Assembly: GCF_963678635.1 (NCBI RefSeq)
Contig: NC_087062.1
Span: 18,895,789 to 18,959,788, forward strand
Direction of reading: 5' to 3'
DNA from: Symsagittifera roscoffensis
Lineage: Eukaryota > Xenacoelomorpha > Acoela > Convolutidae
DNA length: 64,000 bases
Part shown: positions 1 through 10,918 of the stretch, piece by piece
How the letters are laid out: every line of letters begins with the position of its first letter
Numbering within the stretch: the first letter of the stretch is position 1
The notes under the pieces: generated by a model
What the model was told of the DNA's origin: nothing
Seen by the model: the letters and a program-made list of their open reading frames with translations, nothing else
Database searches by the model: none
Translations under genes and position numbers: made by a program

Positions 1-560
1 ATGCGTGACAGCATCAGCAGAAGAAACGTGCAATCACTTGATACATCTATGGATAGCGGAACACGGCTGCCCCATCACATTCCAATCAGACAATGGCAAA
101 GCATTCGTGGTGATCTCACGAAGGAGTTAATGAAGAGGTCGCAGGTGGCACAGGTCCACTCGACCACTTATCACCCACAAACGAATGGCCTAGTTAAATG
201 GCACAATCGCACGTTGGTATCCATGTTGAGAGTTTATTGCTCACGCCACAGGGATGACTGGGATAGGCACTTGCCGCAAGTGATGGGCGCTTAGAGCAGC
301 ACAGAACATTCCACCACGAAAATAAGTCTGCATATGATGCTAACTGGCCACGAGAAAGCTCTTTTATTATCATTCTTCTACCCTGAGTACGAAGGAAAGA
401 AAACAGCAGCTCAAACGTACTTGCGTAATGTTACTAGAAGACAGCAGTACCTCAATGGTTTATGCAGGAGGAACACGCAATAGGCGCAAATCAGACAAAA
501 AAGGAGATTTGATAAAATGGATATTTTTGTCCGGAAGTGGGGGTAGGACTCACCCACAGC
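1..560 (+). pseudogene. Integrase C-terminal part, Ty3/gypsy type
   Basis: The frame from base 1 is open to a TAG at 292 and then continues recognisably through two more stops to about 560. Around codons 55-75 it carries the TTYHPQTNG signature typical of the last part of the DDE integrase core, followed by the basic post-core helices, including a RRQQYLN stretch near 450. In the family this signature is followed by the third catalytic acidic residue (…G-x-x-E-x-x-N). Here that position reads Lys (GLVKWHN), so the catalytic triad appears lost in addition to the stops. Integrase inserts element cDNA into host DNA. The N-terminal zinc-binding part lies outside the window. Confidence 0.8.
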
Positions 561-658
561 AAAAATCTGATGATTAAAAAAATAAACTCGGCGAGGGAAA
601 CCGGAGATCAGGAAACGGTGGTCGAAAATGCTTAAAAAAACCGCCATTCGGACAAGTT

Positions 659-1124
659 TTTGAATCTTACTTTGATCTACCAAACCACTATTCAAACAAT
701 GTCGTCGTATCGGTAAGCGATTTCATACTCACGGAACATACGTGCGCTATAGCAATAACTGCGGATGGTAAGCTTTAGGACAGCACTAGTGGCCAAATTT
801 AAGAGAGAATATAAGAATATCGAGTTTTTGTGGAAACAGAGGCCTGGTGTGGGAGGGATGATAGCGCTGCAATCTGTCGCATCACAGATACCAGGGAAGT
901 ATTTGTATTTTATTGTAACTAAAGCCACTGACAAGCAACATGTAAATCCCGAAAACTTGGTGCTGGCCTTGATTCGACTTAGGGATTTCCTGGTTGAGAG
1001 AGGAGTGACGTCTCTCTCTTTACCAATTTATGATCCCAATAGGGGCAAACTGCATCCGAGAGAGCTGAACGCCCTCGTACATATAATATTTTCAGAGTCG
1101 GGCATGGAAGTCTACTTACATTAA
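659..1124 (+). pseudogene. Macro-domain (ADP-ribose-binding) fragment in retroelement, frameshifted
   Basis: Two frames that meet near 776 together read as a macro domain. The first, about 659-775, contains the early strand and a TADGKL segment at the usual ADP-ribose-loop position. A one-base shift leads into 777-1124, with the AKFK helix, the RPGVGGMIALQ strand, a YLYFIVTK strand, a conserved N-x-x-x-L helix and a closing hydrophobic strand ending at TAA. The order of elements matches the OARD1/TARG1-like branch of macro domains, which remove ADP-ribose from acidic residues. The usual GCGLD-type catalytic loop is replaced by a segment reading YDPNRGKL, so catalytic activity is doubtful even before the frameshift. 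It follows the integrase directly, suggesting an accessory domain of the element. Family assignment is by eye. Confidence 0.6.
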
Positions 1125-1598
1125 AAAAAATTATCTGAGCATATGCTAGAGCCACATTAGGTGTTAAGTAGTCTCTGTTAGGTTTGCTTTTAAGGCACTA
1201 GGAATAGGTTTTAGGTTAACTATCAGGGATTAGATTGTTATGTGATAGTGTTGATGTGTGGTATTTGTATGTTATGTTATTCTTAGGTAATGTTTTATGT
1301 GATGTTCATGTCATGGAAGCCTGGAACACTCCAGGTACGATAGGTGACAGCGCTCAGTTGTGTTATCTTGACAAGACCGCAGGTGGACGATCCAATTTGG
1401 TGCTAGCTTTTAAATCAAGGACAAAAAAGTGTTTCAATGGATTGTTTTTAAAAGATTTGAATGATGTTTCATCCCAGAATAGGAACAGCTGGAATGATGG
1501 TTCTAAATCGTGACTTGTTTTTTAGATCTTGATTGATCCCACTTTGTTTATTAACCTTGGACAATCCGAAGAGTGCGACGATACATACACGAAGAAAG
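1125..1598. other. Spacer between macro-domain frame and next frame
   Basis: About 470 bases with no convincing protein. Short open stretches exist but show no recognisable motif. The region is T/G-rich and could be a leader or subgenomic 5' region for the frame starting at 1599. Confidence 0.4.
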
Positions 1599-2482
1599 AT
1601 GAGTGTCACGAACGACTTGATGGATTTCATCTCAGCGAGCCTAGGAACGACTCTTGACGGAATATACCAACGCCTGGTGGATTGCAATTTCGCAATAGAA
1701 GACCCGGAGTTGGCGATGTTCACCGTCGCTCTCTTGAATGCAATGGGAAGAGAAGGCCGTGGGGACCGACCCATGGAAGTGGTCTTAAGGTTGGCCTAGA
1801 GTCTGGCCATGACTTGGCTCATGAGCCGGTACTAGGTGAGCAGAGGGATCACCGGCTAGGTGAGATGCCCTTACCTGATCCACCAGTGCAGCCTCTTATC
1901 GGAGCGAAACGATCACGTTATGGGCCGGGCCCGTCACACTCAGCAGATTCTCCAACAGCTGCTCCTCCACTGAAGAGAGTCAGGATGAGTGAGATGGAGA
2001 TTCAGACCTCGGAGACTATTGAAACCTCTGAAAATAACGAGAAGGTGAAGTTGGAGGAGTACCAGGCAATAGCTCGAGAAAGAAACGAATGGAAAAAGAA
2101 GTACGACGAAGTGCAAATAACCCTCAAAGAAGAAGAGATAAAACACCCAAGAGAGTTATATATGGCAAGGGTGAGCCAAGTATCACCGGCGGTTCTGGCA
2201 ACAATGAACTCCTCGGATAGATCCAGGGACACGCCTCCAAGGTCGAAGCTACAGGAGCTGTGCAACCCGAGGGAGCCTAGGGCTCCTCAGCAGATACCAC
2301 AAAATACCCTGAGCTCTAGGAACACAATACCGGATTCTATGGACACTTATTTAGCTCCTCAGTTTCAGGAGTCATTTAATCAGATAGCCAGAGCAACGAT
2401 GGACGAGATCATTAAAACCAGTGGCCGGACGCTGGGTGGGGTCGTCCCTTCCCACCTTCCCAATGCCCTGATCGCTCCTTGA
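1599..2482 (+). pseudogene. Charged coiled-coil protein fragment (gag-like position), frameshifted
   Basis: An ATG at 1599 opens a frame reading MSVTNDLMDFIS, which looks like a short helical N-terminal domain. About 1750-1790 the frame shifts into one open to 2482. This second part holds a proline-rich linker, a basic KRSRYG patch, and a strongly charged E/K-rich stretch (about 2030-2150) predicted by eye to form a coiled coil. A Pro/Arg-rich segment and a short hydrophobic end follow. There is no zinc knuckle. I do not recognise a family; calling it gag-like rests only on its charge and position before enzyme-like frames. Confidence 0.35.
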
Positions 2483-3226
2483 GTAGCTCGGAAGGAACGT
2501 CACGAGCCATAGTGCCAACGGGACCCGCACGTGGCGAGACTGCTTTGAGATCTCGCGTAGTGGACATCAGAAAGAACTTGGCAGTCCGCAACTTATTCCT
2601 GCAAGTAGCTGCGGAGCATCCTCGGGCCTGCCTGAACGGCATGAGCTGGAACCCTGCCATCAGCAATCAAACAATTCCCCTAGGGAGTCGTCATTTGGTT
2701 GATGGAGATAGTCTGGCAAGGGATCTGAATGTGATCTTTGTGAGTGGTCAGACCACTGTTCTATCTTTTGGAGGGGCCTCCGTGGCTCAAGTCATCAAAA
2801 TGATGGAGTTCCAGGGCGAGGATCAGCTGGAACACATTGGTGATAATGCTTGGTACTAATGATGTTTCGAGAGCCCCTGTTACCCCAGAGAGTAAATGGG
2901 AGCCCCTGCTAGTCTGCCTTTTGAATGAATTGAAGGAAAGGTACCGACCTTGGTTCGTGGTGCTGTGCACAATCCCGCAAAATCCGGATGTGGGCACGCC
3001 AGTGGCGGATTTCATGAATGATAATGTGACCCGTTGGCATGACATGACCCGCAATCTGGTGAGGAGCAATCCTAGCTAGCTGTGACTCATGGATCACGAG
3101 AACACACTGCGTATGTCGGACCATCTGGCACTCATCAGGGATGGGATACATTTCAATACAACCCAAGAAAGGCGTTGGATAAACGACGTGTTTAGACAAA
3201 AATTGAGGAAATGGAGCAAGAATTGA
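2480..3226 (+). pseudogene. SGNH/GDSL-type hydrolase-like frame of the element, frameshifted
   Basis: Four blocks of the SGNH hydrolase fold can be read in order across two frames. Block I is DGDSLARDL near 2700-2728, with the GDS nucleophile serine. The block II glycine is in LSFGGAS near 2770. Block III is MLGTNDVSR near 2846-2872, with the G-x-N-D oxyanion residues. After an in-frame stop at about 3078, block V is DGIHFN near 3143-3160, with the D-x-x-H pair. The frame changes near 2840. All key residues survive, so the ancestor was probably an active esterase or a fold retained for binding. SGNH/esterase domains are known in some retroelement proteins, for example ORF1 of CR1-type elements. 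The true substrate is unknown. Confidence 0.6.
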
Positions 3227-3323
3227 GGACAAATGACTCTCTGGCTCGGACCAGTTCGACTGGAGGAGGTAGAGAGAGGGGCAACGTGCCGGAACCACTC
3301 GCCAGTCGTCTCGGGCCCTGGCA

Positions 3324-4412
3324 ATGGAAACGGATGCAACTGCTCCCGTTGCTCCAAGCTCAGATGTGAGAAAAAGGTTGGGTACTGCTCCTCCCCCTAG
3401 AAAACAACCGTTAGAGAGCCGACTTGGGAGGCCAATTGATCAGAATCAGACTAGCTCTGAAACCGTATCGAGGACGAGTAATATTGGCGAACTTGAACAT
3501 GAACTCGTTAACATGTCGAGCGGATGCAAGGAACATGATGGGTGGAGAGGGTCCCACATTGTCGCGATTATATCGGATATCGGGCGTGGACTGGCTATCA
3601 GCTCCGCAACCACGCTCAGTATGTGGATCTAGAGGGATTATCTCAAGACAAAACCTTTGGACCCCTGAACACCCAATCTCTTAAGGACGTCCGTTGGAGG
3701 GCCAGGGAATTGACACCGCCTTCCCTGAGGGGCAATTTTCTGACGGAGAATAAGCCCAACAATAATCATGATAAAATGTATCGACAGTTCTCCAAACCAC
3801 CCGGCCAAGCGCCCGGTGAGTATTCGAGAGACTATCCCCGAGCAACCTCGGTGGAGGGGGACGATAAGAGGTACGCGGGACTGAAGACACCAATGGGTGA
3901 CAGCCTGTTTGCTGCCTATGATCCCCTAGATATCAAGACCGCCAAATACCTGATAGTGGCCAGTTCAGATTATCTCCATACGCCTCGTTCGCTCTATTTG
4001 CCCGACGTGATTTTCTTGACAGCGTTTAAATTGGTCTGGGGCAATCAGTGGGCATGACAATAGGCGTGCAGAGGACGGTCAGCATGGACCCACAGGTGAT
4101 AATAATTGCTGGTTCGAATGACCACCTGCAGAGTAGAGGATTGTTATCCCGTCTGACGGATGGATCGAATCCCAGTAAAGAGGTCATAGCATAGGCGATC
4201 ATGACGTTACTTTCGGCCATGACTGAGGTGGAATCATCAGTGAAGCGACACTTCAGTAGGACGTGGTGAAGATCATTTCTGTGTTATCTCCTGGATATGC
4301 CACATTGCCAGAGCCCTTGCATTTTGTATACTCGATGGTTACCACTTTAGCAGAAGGACGATTTAACGTGATCAAACCCGCGCCGAACAGTATCGTTGAC
4401 CCCAACAACTAA
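3324..4412 (+). pseudogene. Second SGNH-like domain fragment with long N-terminal linker
   Basis: An ATG at 3324 opens a basic, low-complexity frame that shifts near 3540 into a frame ending at 4057. A further frame, 4054-4194, continues it through stops at 4192 and 4267. The 3542-4057 part ends with a strand reading YLIVASSDYL, which sits where SGNH block I would be. The next part contains VIIIAGSNDHL near 4097-4130, resembling block III (G-x-N-D). No clear block V histidine was found, so this may be a degenerate or non-catalytic duplicate of the upstream hydrolase-like frame. The final piece, through 4412, carries a hydrophobic VLSPGYATLP strand typical of the core of this fold. Confidence 0.4.
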
Positions 4413-5609
4413 TATCAACTTAGTTCGGAACTCCCTGCTGACTGGGCTGACATTTCGAATGCCATTCAGGGGTTCAAGGATTTCAGCACAACTCGCGTGG
4501 TGCTGGACAAAGTCCTGGGGTTGGAACTGTCTAACTTTGCCAGGTTACTGAAAATGCGACCAGGAGTGGGAGACGATCACTTGTTGGTGCAACAGGTGGC
4601 GAATGATCTCTGGTTTAGACAAGTGGATTATGCTAGGAACGCGCAGGGGAGGACGGTCAGAAGAAATCTGACATCAGCGGAAAACGACCTCATGGCACTG
4701 GCCTTGAGGACGAAGCCACATACCAATTCATGGTTGTATTTATCACCGAGAATGTGTGCCTTGGGAGAAGACGCCTTTGAGCACGGTCCAGCTGTGATCA
4801 AAGAGATACTCGGATACTTGCAAAACTTGTTCAACGAAAGGGAGCTAGCCGGAGGCATGATGCTGCAATTGATGCAAGACGTGAACACGATGTCGCTAGA
4901 TAGATTCCAGGCAGATATTTTGGCCACGAAAGCACAATAAGAGAGATTTGACGACATCCTGGGAGGAATGGGAGTGGGATAGACGCCATCCTTCCTGTCT
5001 ACGTGGTACCCCAGGGCTTCCAGGAATCTGATCGCGAGCTTCGTCAAAGACATCCGAAAACTGTCAATTGGTCCAGTATAGGCACTGTATGTGACGTTTG
5101 GTCATGAGAACTTTGTGAAGCGATTTGCGAATCTCTTCACCCAAGCATTGGCGGACCTGAGATTGGATGGACTCCTTACTCTGATCGCGATGACATGTGG
5201 TCGGTTGGGCGATTTGTTCGAGCTTTTGTGTTACCCCGAACAGCTGCAGGGAGCGAGTCCAGAATTCAACGCGCAGCTGCAAACCGCCTCATATCGGAAT
5301 ATGAAAGATTGGAGGATACTCTTGCTCCAGTACCTCCTACAACAGAACAGGAGTGTCACAGGAGAGGAAAAGGCTGTACCGGGAGTGAATGAGTGTAAGC
5401 AGTATTGTGGCATAATTTTGCTAATGGATCTGGCTGTAATGATGCGGATCGATCCGCTGGTTTTGTTCCATGGACTAAGGGATTTCGTTTCCAGACGTAC
5501 AGGTGAAAGCGTACTGGAACTCGATGTTGTACGTCAATTTAGTCTCAGTGGTAGACTGTTCCGTGTTAAATTGGGTGGAACAGAAGAAACTGAGAGGACT
5601 GGCCAGTGA
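4413..5609 (+). pseudogene. Unrecognised mainly helical protein, interrupted by in-frame stops
   Basis: One frame can be followed from about 4413 to 5609, broken only by stops at 4938-4940, 4980-4982 and 5079-5081. The segments on either side share one frame, so the ancestor was a single protein of about 400 residues in this section. Composition is typical of a globular helical protein, rich in Leu, Met, Phe and Arg, with no membrane segments and no zinc-binding cysteines. A segment LLKMRPGVGDDHL near 4546-4585 echoes the RPGVG string of the macro-domain frame near 845, which may be coincidence. I cannot name a family. Nucleoprotein or capsid-like folding is possible but unproven. Confidence 0.45.
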
Positions 5610-5937
5610 CGATAGACTGTTCGGGAGAACAGCAGAGCCAGGATGGATTTTGACGGACTTCAACAACAGTTTTAAGTGCCGTATGCGCGATGTGGACGAT
5701 TCTCATATCCAGCTTAAATCCAAGCTCTAGAATTTGAGACCAGTGGTGAAAGACAAGGAAACACACGTCAAGGAAAATCAGGGTGCATGGCTGGCTGGAT
5801 CTCGGGCACATCCGAGCTAATGTCTTCAATACCCGCCCATAAGGAGTATGCTGCTGGGAGTCACGTCTCCTGTTGTTGCCCCTCGTATTGGAGCCGCTCG
5901 TGATGCGGAAAAGAGAATGCAGAAATGAAGTGAAGGG

Positions 5938-6627
5938 ATGGAGCCGCGCTTCATCAGATGGAATGTGGCAGCAATGCACACCTTTGACTTCAGTTTCCCT
6001 GATGCATGGAGCCGAAAGAAGTTTAAAGCGCCACCCTCGAGAAAACCCGACGTTTCTTCCGACACGTGGAGTAATGTGTACACACCAGCCGATGATTTGT
6101 CACGATTGAAGTGGCCAGGAGAGGTGAAAGGGGTGTTGTTAGAGGTGCCAAAGGAACTTAGGGGAGGCACAGACATAACGGTCGACGAGCTGGCGCCACA
6201 TGGCGACGAGTCGGTGGCGTTCCTGGTGAACGACGAGTTGTTCTACCACGCGGGGGACCTGACTGTACCAGCGCGGCCGGACTCGGTCATGGACATGCGC
6301 CAGGGCTCTCCGGGACCTGGACCGAGACCAGACACTAATGACGATGATCAGGATGACGAACCTATGGAGGGAAAGAAAGATAGGTCAAGTGGATTAGACT
6401 TAGGTGCGTTAGAAAGGGACTTGCTGGAATATCAATTCAGTGAAGACGACGACGACGACGACGGGGACCTGGATGGACATCTGTTGTTGATGACACCATC
6501 GTCTTTCATTTCTCTTACGAGGGAGGCGCCAGCCAGTCTGTCCCCAGTGGATCCGATAGGCCTGGCAGTGGAATACAGGAGTAGGGATACGCAGAAACTG
6601 CTCCATGAGTCACCCAGGAGGAGATGA
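5938..6627 (+). pseudogene. Acidic protein of the retroelement (229 codons open)
   Basis: This is one of the longer undamaged frames, from an ATG at 5938 to a TGA at 6625. The first ~120 residues look globular, with aromatic and Pro positions such as SFPDAWSRKKF. The second half is strongly acidic, with a run of Asp codons at 6445-6465 (EDDDDDDGD). Such an acidic tail is common in proteins that bind basic partners, but no family is recognised. The preceding 330 bases (5610-5937) contain broken frames that probably linked this protein to the helical one upstream. Confidence 0.4.
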
Positions 6628-6639
6628 ATCGACGAGACA

Positions 6640-7598
6640 ATGAGGGTACCTTTCCTGGGAACATTGCCTGAAGAAGAGTGGGAGACATACCAGAGTGAAC
6701 TTGAACGGAAAGCAGGAGTGACCTGGAACCGAGTAACCTTCATGGAGAGGACATGGGAAGTGATACGCAGATACGGGACGCAGTCCGTAATGAATGTGGG
6801 GTTGAACCAACCCATCTTGCGCGAGGTTTTAGGGAAATTAATGAGCTCCGCAGAGTCTGACGTTCTGACCAAGTCAGTTTCGGAAATCAGGTTATGAGAA
6901 AGTTACCCGTCAGGCGAGCCAAGAAAGGGCTGAAGAGGTTGAAGGGGAAAACAGGAAGCAAGATAGTGAATCAGAAGGTAGTGAAGTCGAAGGCGAACGC
7001 AGTAGTGGCCTCGTTGACAAACGTAGCTCGTCCAAGTGAGAGTGGGCGGGGAGATGGTGCAGCGTTGGCCGGGGGAGAGAAAGAAAACTTAATACACCTT
7101 ATGCTATTGGCAGGCTTGACCTCAAAAGCCACGAGGTCAAAGAAAAATGCACGGATATTGGCGGATACAAAGCTTGAAATGGAGGTAATCAGTCAGTGTG
7201 GATCTGGAGGGCTCGGTGACTACAAACCCTCACGGACAAACATGGCCCGGATGAAACTGGAGGGACAACTCGGCGTGGTTGAGTACAGTCGGATCACAGT
7301 ATCCGACTCAGTCCACATGGGGGATCCCACCGGGGGTTATGTGGAGATGCTCAAGGCGAGAAACTCAGCGAGAGGGCACTTGATGGCCTGGAGCGAAAAG
7401 CACGCCATCCAGGAGTATTTGAAGGAACTGACGGAGGACTCTAATCTAAATAGGAAGGAATACGGCACAGTGATGTCCTCGGAGGCAAATGAGATCGGGA
7501 TGGAAAAATTGTTAGAAATCTCTTGGAGGGCGGCCCTCCAGAGATACTTTGACGAGACCATGCATGCACCGGCGAAGGTGACAGCGTACCTGGCCTAA
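6640..7598 (+). pseudogene. Two overlapping unrecognised frames of the retroelement
   Basis: Frame 6640-6897 gives an 85-codon Trp/Glu-rich piece. Frame 6894-7598 overlaps it by four bases (ATGA) and gives 234 codons. It begins with a very basic Lys/Arg-rich tract (about 6894-7010), which may be out-of-frame translation of a charged linker, and then shows a globular-looking region with HLMAWSEKHAIQEYL near 7376-7420. Neither resembles a domain I know. Their continuity with neighbours and lack of intergenic space support membership in the element. Confidence 0.35.
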
Positions 7599-7616
7599 CC
7601 ATGTGCGAGAACTGAC

Positions 7617-8616
7617 TTGCAGGTGCGACTGGCCTGGTGCTTAATGGGAGTCAAGAGATCGGAGTACGAGGCCATTAAAGACTCGAAATTGAAGGAACAG
7701 GAGCTGGAACTGATGCAAGCCCTGCGAGTGTTCATTAGCAGAGACGAATCCGCGATAGCCTGGGCTAAGGGCAAAGATGCCATTTGCTTTGTGAGGTTCG
7801 TGGTGGATCGCATCCCCACCCCTGTATTGGAAGAATGTTTGAAAACCAATCGGCAAGGGCGTTGATCGTTAACGAAAATTTCAAAGGGCTCTTCTGGATC
7901 TATATCAAGACATGCCGCTGCTCATACCGGGTAAAGAAACTAATGAGATAGAAAACTGTCGCAGGCTGGAGGAAGTGAGAAGATTTGAACAAAGAGTTGA
8001 AAGTAAGCCGTGAATCAATTGAGGCAGTCAAGGAACAGAATGATTATGCAACCCTGGGGAAGCTGAAATCATTCCAATATGTGTCAGGCATACAAGGGAT
8101 GGCGAACAATCCCTTTGTGGACGAGGAAGCCAGGTAGGCATATTTTGACTATGAGCAGGTCAAGATACTTGATTTCTGGTTCGAGCGAGTCAAGGAAACT
8201 GGCATGCTGATGGAGGAACCACCCAAGCTGCGAATTATTTTGGAGGAAAGAGTGGTCGAACCATCGGTTCCTGAGCTAAAGGGGCAAGTGAGCTTTGAAT
8301 GTGGTTCATGGGACGGTCCCTTGAAGACCAGCTTAGTAACCATGTGGGAGCTCATGAAGCCTTCTTGGTGTCCACACCCGATTTAATCTGGGATATGCCG
8401 GCAGATATCGTGTTGGAATTGCATGATGACGCGAGTCTACATGATTTGGCCATGATACATCATCTGCTGGCCCTAAAAGTAACGAAGCAGGATGGCAGAC
8501 CATATACGGAACCCTCCGAGGGAAGTTCTTTGATTAATTGGTTGAGACAGGGCACCGATGTAGCTTCCAGTTGTGTAATGGAAGGGCACGGGCCATTGTC
8601 TGAAAACGCTGAGTGA
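7617..8616 (+). pseudogene. Unrecognised helical fragments of the retroelement
   Basis: Frames 7617-7865, about 7980-8386 (with a stop at 8136) and 8299-8616 follow one another with frame changes. The first contains a helical QELELMQALRVF stretch and a conserved-looking VRFVVDRIPTPVLEE strand-helix unit. The second has EYEQ- and WFERVKETG-like charged helices. The third reads DIVLELHDDASLHDL near 8405-8450. No metal-binding or catalytic signature is seen. They are kept as one entry because they appear to be pieces of one broken protein. Confidence 0.3.
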
Positions 8617-8638
8617 GCAACATCGCCAACTAGCTCAG

Positions 8639-9440
8639 TTGTATCGAAGGTTAAGCATGTCGGACAAAAGTGAGATTGAAATGATATCAGACTGCCACGG
8701 AGTAACGGAAGTGAATTTGATCACTGCTTTGGGATTTTGCAGCATGGCGAGCTCGATCGAATCGCTAGAACACCTGGAGTGTGCCCACGGGCTGGTTACG
8801 TCCTTAAGTGTGGAAGTGTTCTCTGGAGCGTTGTAGACGGATCAGAAAATTGGAGGTTGGCGAGAGGCTCTAGAAAACAAGATGAACTTGAAAGACAGTG
8901 AGGCATATCATAGACCTACTGGCTCGAAATATCTTGTGGGTTCGAGCTCCGCACCATATTGCAATAGAAAATACCCTACGCACATTTTGGTAATGGACGC
9001 GAGAACGCAGCACATGGTGGTAATGGACGTGAGAAGATCATTCGGGCCGTCCCGAAGAGATCTGAAGGCTAGTTGCAGGACAGAGTGGGTGAAGATTTCA
9101 TGAGGTTGAGTGAGGGTAACGTGAGTGATATCCAGAGAAAGAAGGCGAGTGGAGTGTTAGCCACAGAATTTCCCACCATTGATGAGAAAGATGACGTACA
9201 TAGGATCATGACAGAAGTGGAACCGTTGCTGGGAGCTTCAGGGTACCGGACCCGAAGGAATATCTTGATGATCCATGGGGATTAACCTTGTCACTGCCTG
9301 GCGCAGACTTTATGATACCCCAAACGCGGGAATATGGTGTTAGTGTGGGACGTGGAGGAGTTGTACTCCACGGGGTTGCCCGACCAAAATCAACCAGTGT
9401 CAATTGTGATGGCTAGTGCCATGCTGGCGGTGAGATGGTT
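8639..9440 (+). pseudogene. Unrecognised terminal fragments of the retroelement
   Basis: Frames 8639-8836, about 8870-9103 and 9073-9285 are open in succession on the + strand and separated by stops. Hydrophobic strands such as THILVMDARTQHMVVMDV near 8979-9033 suggest a folded domain, but I do not recognise it. Beyond 9285 the coding character fades, with a short open piece to about 9440. Confidence 0.25.
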
Positions 9441-9579
9441 TTAATATTGAGGAAGACAGCATAAATAACTGATTATACTTGGTGAGTGACATTAAGTTAA
9501 ATTTAACGGATGCGTGGCCGTACCACGTCCCAAATTTTTAATCAGCAAGAGCGAGAAGAAATTCTATGACGAGATGACG

Positions 9580-9890
9580 TAAGTAGTCAGAAAAGAATTT
9601 TTATCTAGGACACAAGCAGCCAGAACTAGTACGATGCCATTTATGAAACGCGGTGAGTTGAGGTGGAGTAGATAAATTTCAGTTTTCTTATGCGGTTTTT
9701 AAAGTTAATTATGGAGAACTGGAACACTACTTGACAATAACCCGGCGTTATGCCATCAATGTGGACATTGAAAGTCAAACTCCGTGGAGTATGTGCCATT
9801 CCTCCATATTGGCACAGCGGAACCTTCCGTCGCAGCACAAAAACGACGTTAGAGGCCTTGTTCGTCGCATATTGATGTGAAGGAGGCTGG
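9580..9890 (+). pseudogene. CxxC-containing terminal fragment of the retroelement
   Basis: A frame read from about 9737 contains ALCHQCGH followed after one stop by a hydrophobic strand and a second cysteine-histidine region near 9860. This looks like part of a zinc-ribbon or zinc-knuckle motif. Only one complete C-x-x-C pair is seen, and the frame is broken by TGA at 9772, TAG at 9850 and TAG at 9898. It is the last piece of coding-like sequence before a gene-free stretch. Confidence 0.25.
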
Positions 9891-10918
9891 AATATTTTAG
9901 AAGAAATTTTTTAGAAAAAAACGAATTGCGACGTTACATATCTGAGAAATGCAAAAACGGCCATGTTTGGCCGGAAAATTGTAACATTCGTCTACTGTAG
10001 TCACACATGAGGCTTAAGAAAAATAGGCCCTATAACCATTGGCTCAAGAGTCAGGGACACTATCTCTTGTGTTTTTCTACCTCAAATCAGTCGGAGCCAA
10101 TTCGGTTCGCTTGTGACATGAGACTACGACCCGTTACAGCTTAAAGGCTACTACCAAAATGTCCCCCCACTCTTGAAATAAGAACGTCCCCATACTTAGG
10201 TCTCTAGATACCCAAAATACATGAACGCCGTTAAAAACCGGGTCGGAACAATCCGTTAAGTTACTTTTTATTAGACAGTGGAACTTTGATCCATTTCAGA
10301 TGGATCAACCTAAAACTCGCCTTACCTCAACATAACAATCTTAAAACACACTCTAGAAATTTAAATTGAGTACTCACATCGTAGCACGCTCAAGAACTGG
10401 AAGTAATTTAGTTGGTAAGCAACTCGAGAATTAAATAATATAGCTAAATGAGTTTAATGTTTATCAGTTTCAATAACAGGAACAAGTTTTGAACTCTAGA
10501 GTATGGTTTCTCGTGAACCATTGGGACACTCAAGCGGTCCACCTTTCCATCGAAGGTTCACTCTAGTCCAGTTTGAATGATAATCCAGTCGAGCAATAAT
10601 AGTCCAGTTCTCGGGAATACGCTTCCTTCTGTTTCAAATAGGACAGCTCTACTAGTTTTATTGTGACGGAAATTGCGTATGGCAATTCCCTACGGCTTTA
10701 TCTGGCAACTTTTCCGCGATTGTTACTCGATCGTTCTGATTTCTCTTCTTCGGTTTTCAGTTATCGCGAGAAAATCGTGCATGACAGGCTCCATTCGAAT
10801 TTTTGAAAAACCAAATTTCACTCCAAACTTCCAAATATGACCGACTGGCACAAATAGAAAAAATAAGCACAACAACTGAAATAGCAAGTGACAGACGGTC
10901 GGAAATTTAGAAGAAAAT
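9891..10918. other. Gene-free stretch; degenerate repeat copy at 10190-10280
   Basis: No coding signal on either strand. The segment at about 10190-10280 is a diverged direct copy of 11551-11640, sharing a GGTCTC…GAT…TGAAC…TAAAAAC…CGG series, which marks it as a member of the same repeat family. The rest could hold the right end of the retroelement, but no LTR boundary can be placed. Confidence 0.4.

Larger units (their letters stand above)
1..9890 (+). mobile_element. Decayed long retroelement (Ty3/gypsy-type integrase followed by ~9 kb of accessory frames)
   Basis: A chain of broken reading frames, all on the + strand, runs from the first base to about 9.89 kb. It starts inside an integrase and goes on through a macro domain, a charged coiled-coil protein, two SGNH-like hydrolase segments, a long helical protein, an acidic protein and several unrecognised frames. 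Almost every junction shows an in-frame stop or a shift of frame, so this copy is dead. No LTR, primer-binding site or target duplication was found inside the window, and the reverse transcriptase would lie to the left of base 1. The frames touch one another without intervening noncoding DNA, which suggests a single element. A second element beginning near 1.6 kb cannot be excluded. Confidence 0.6.
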
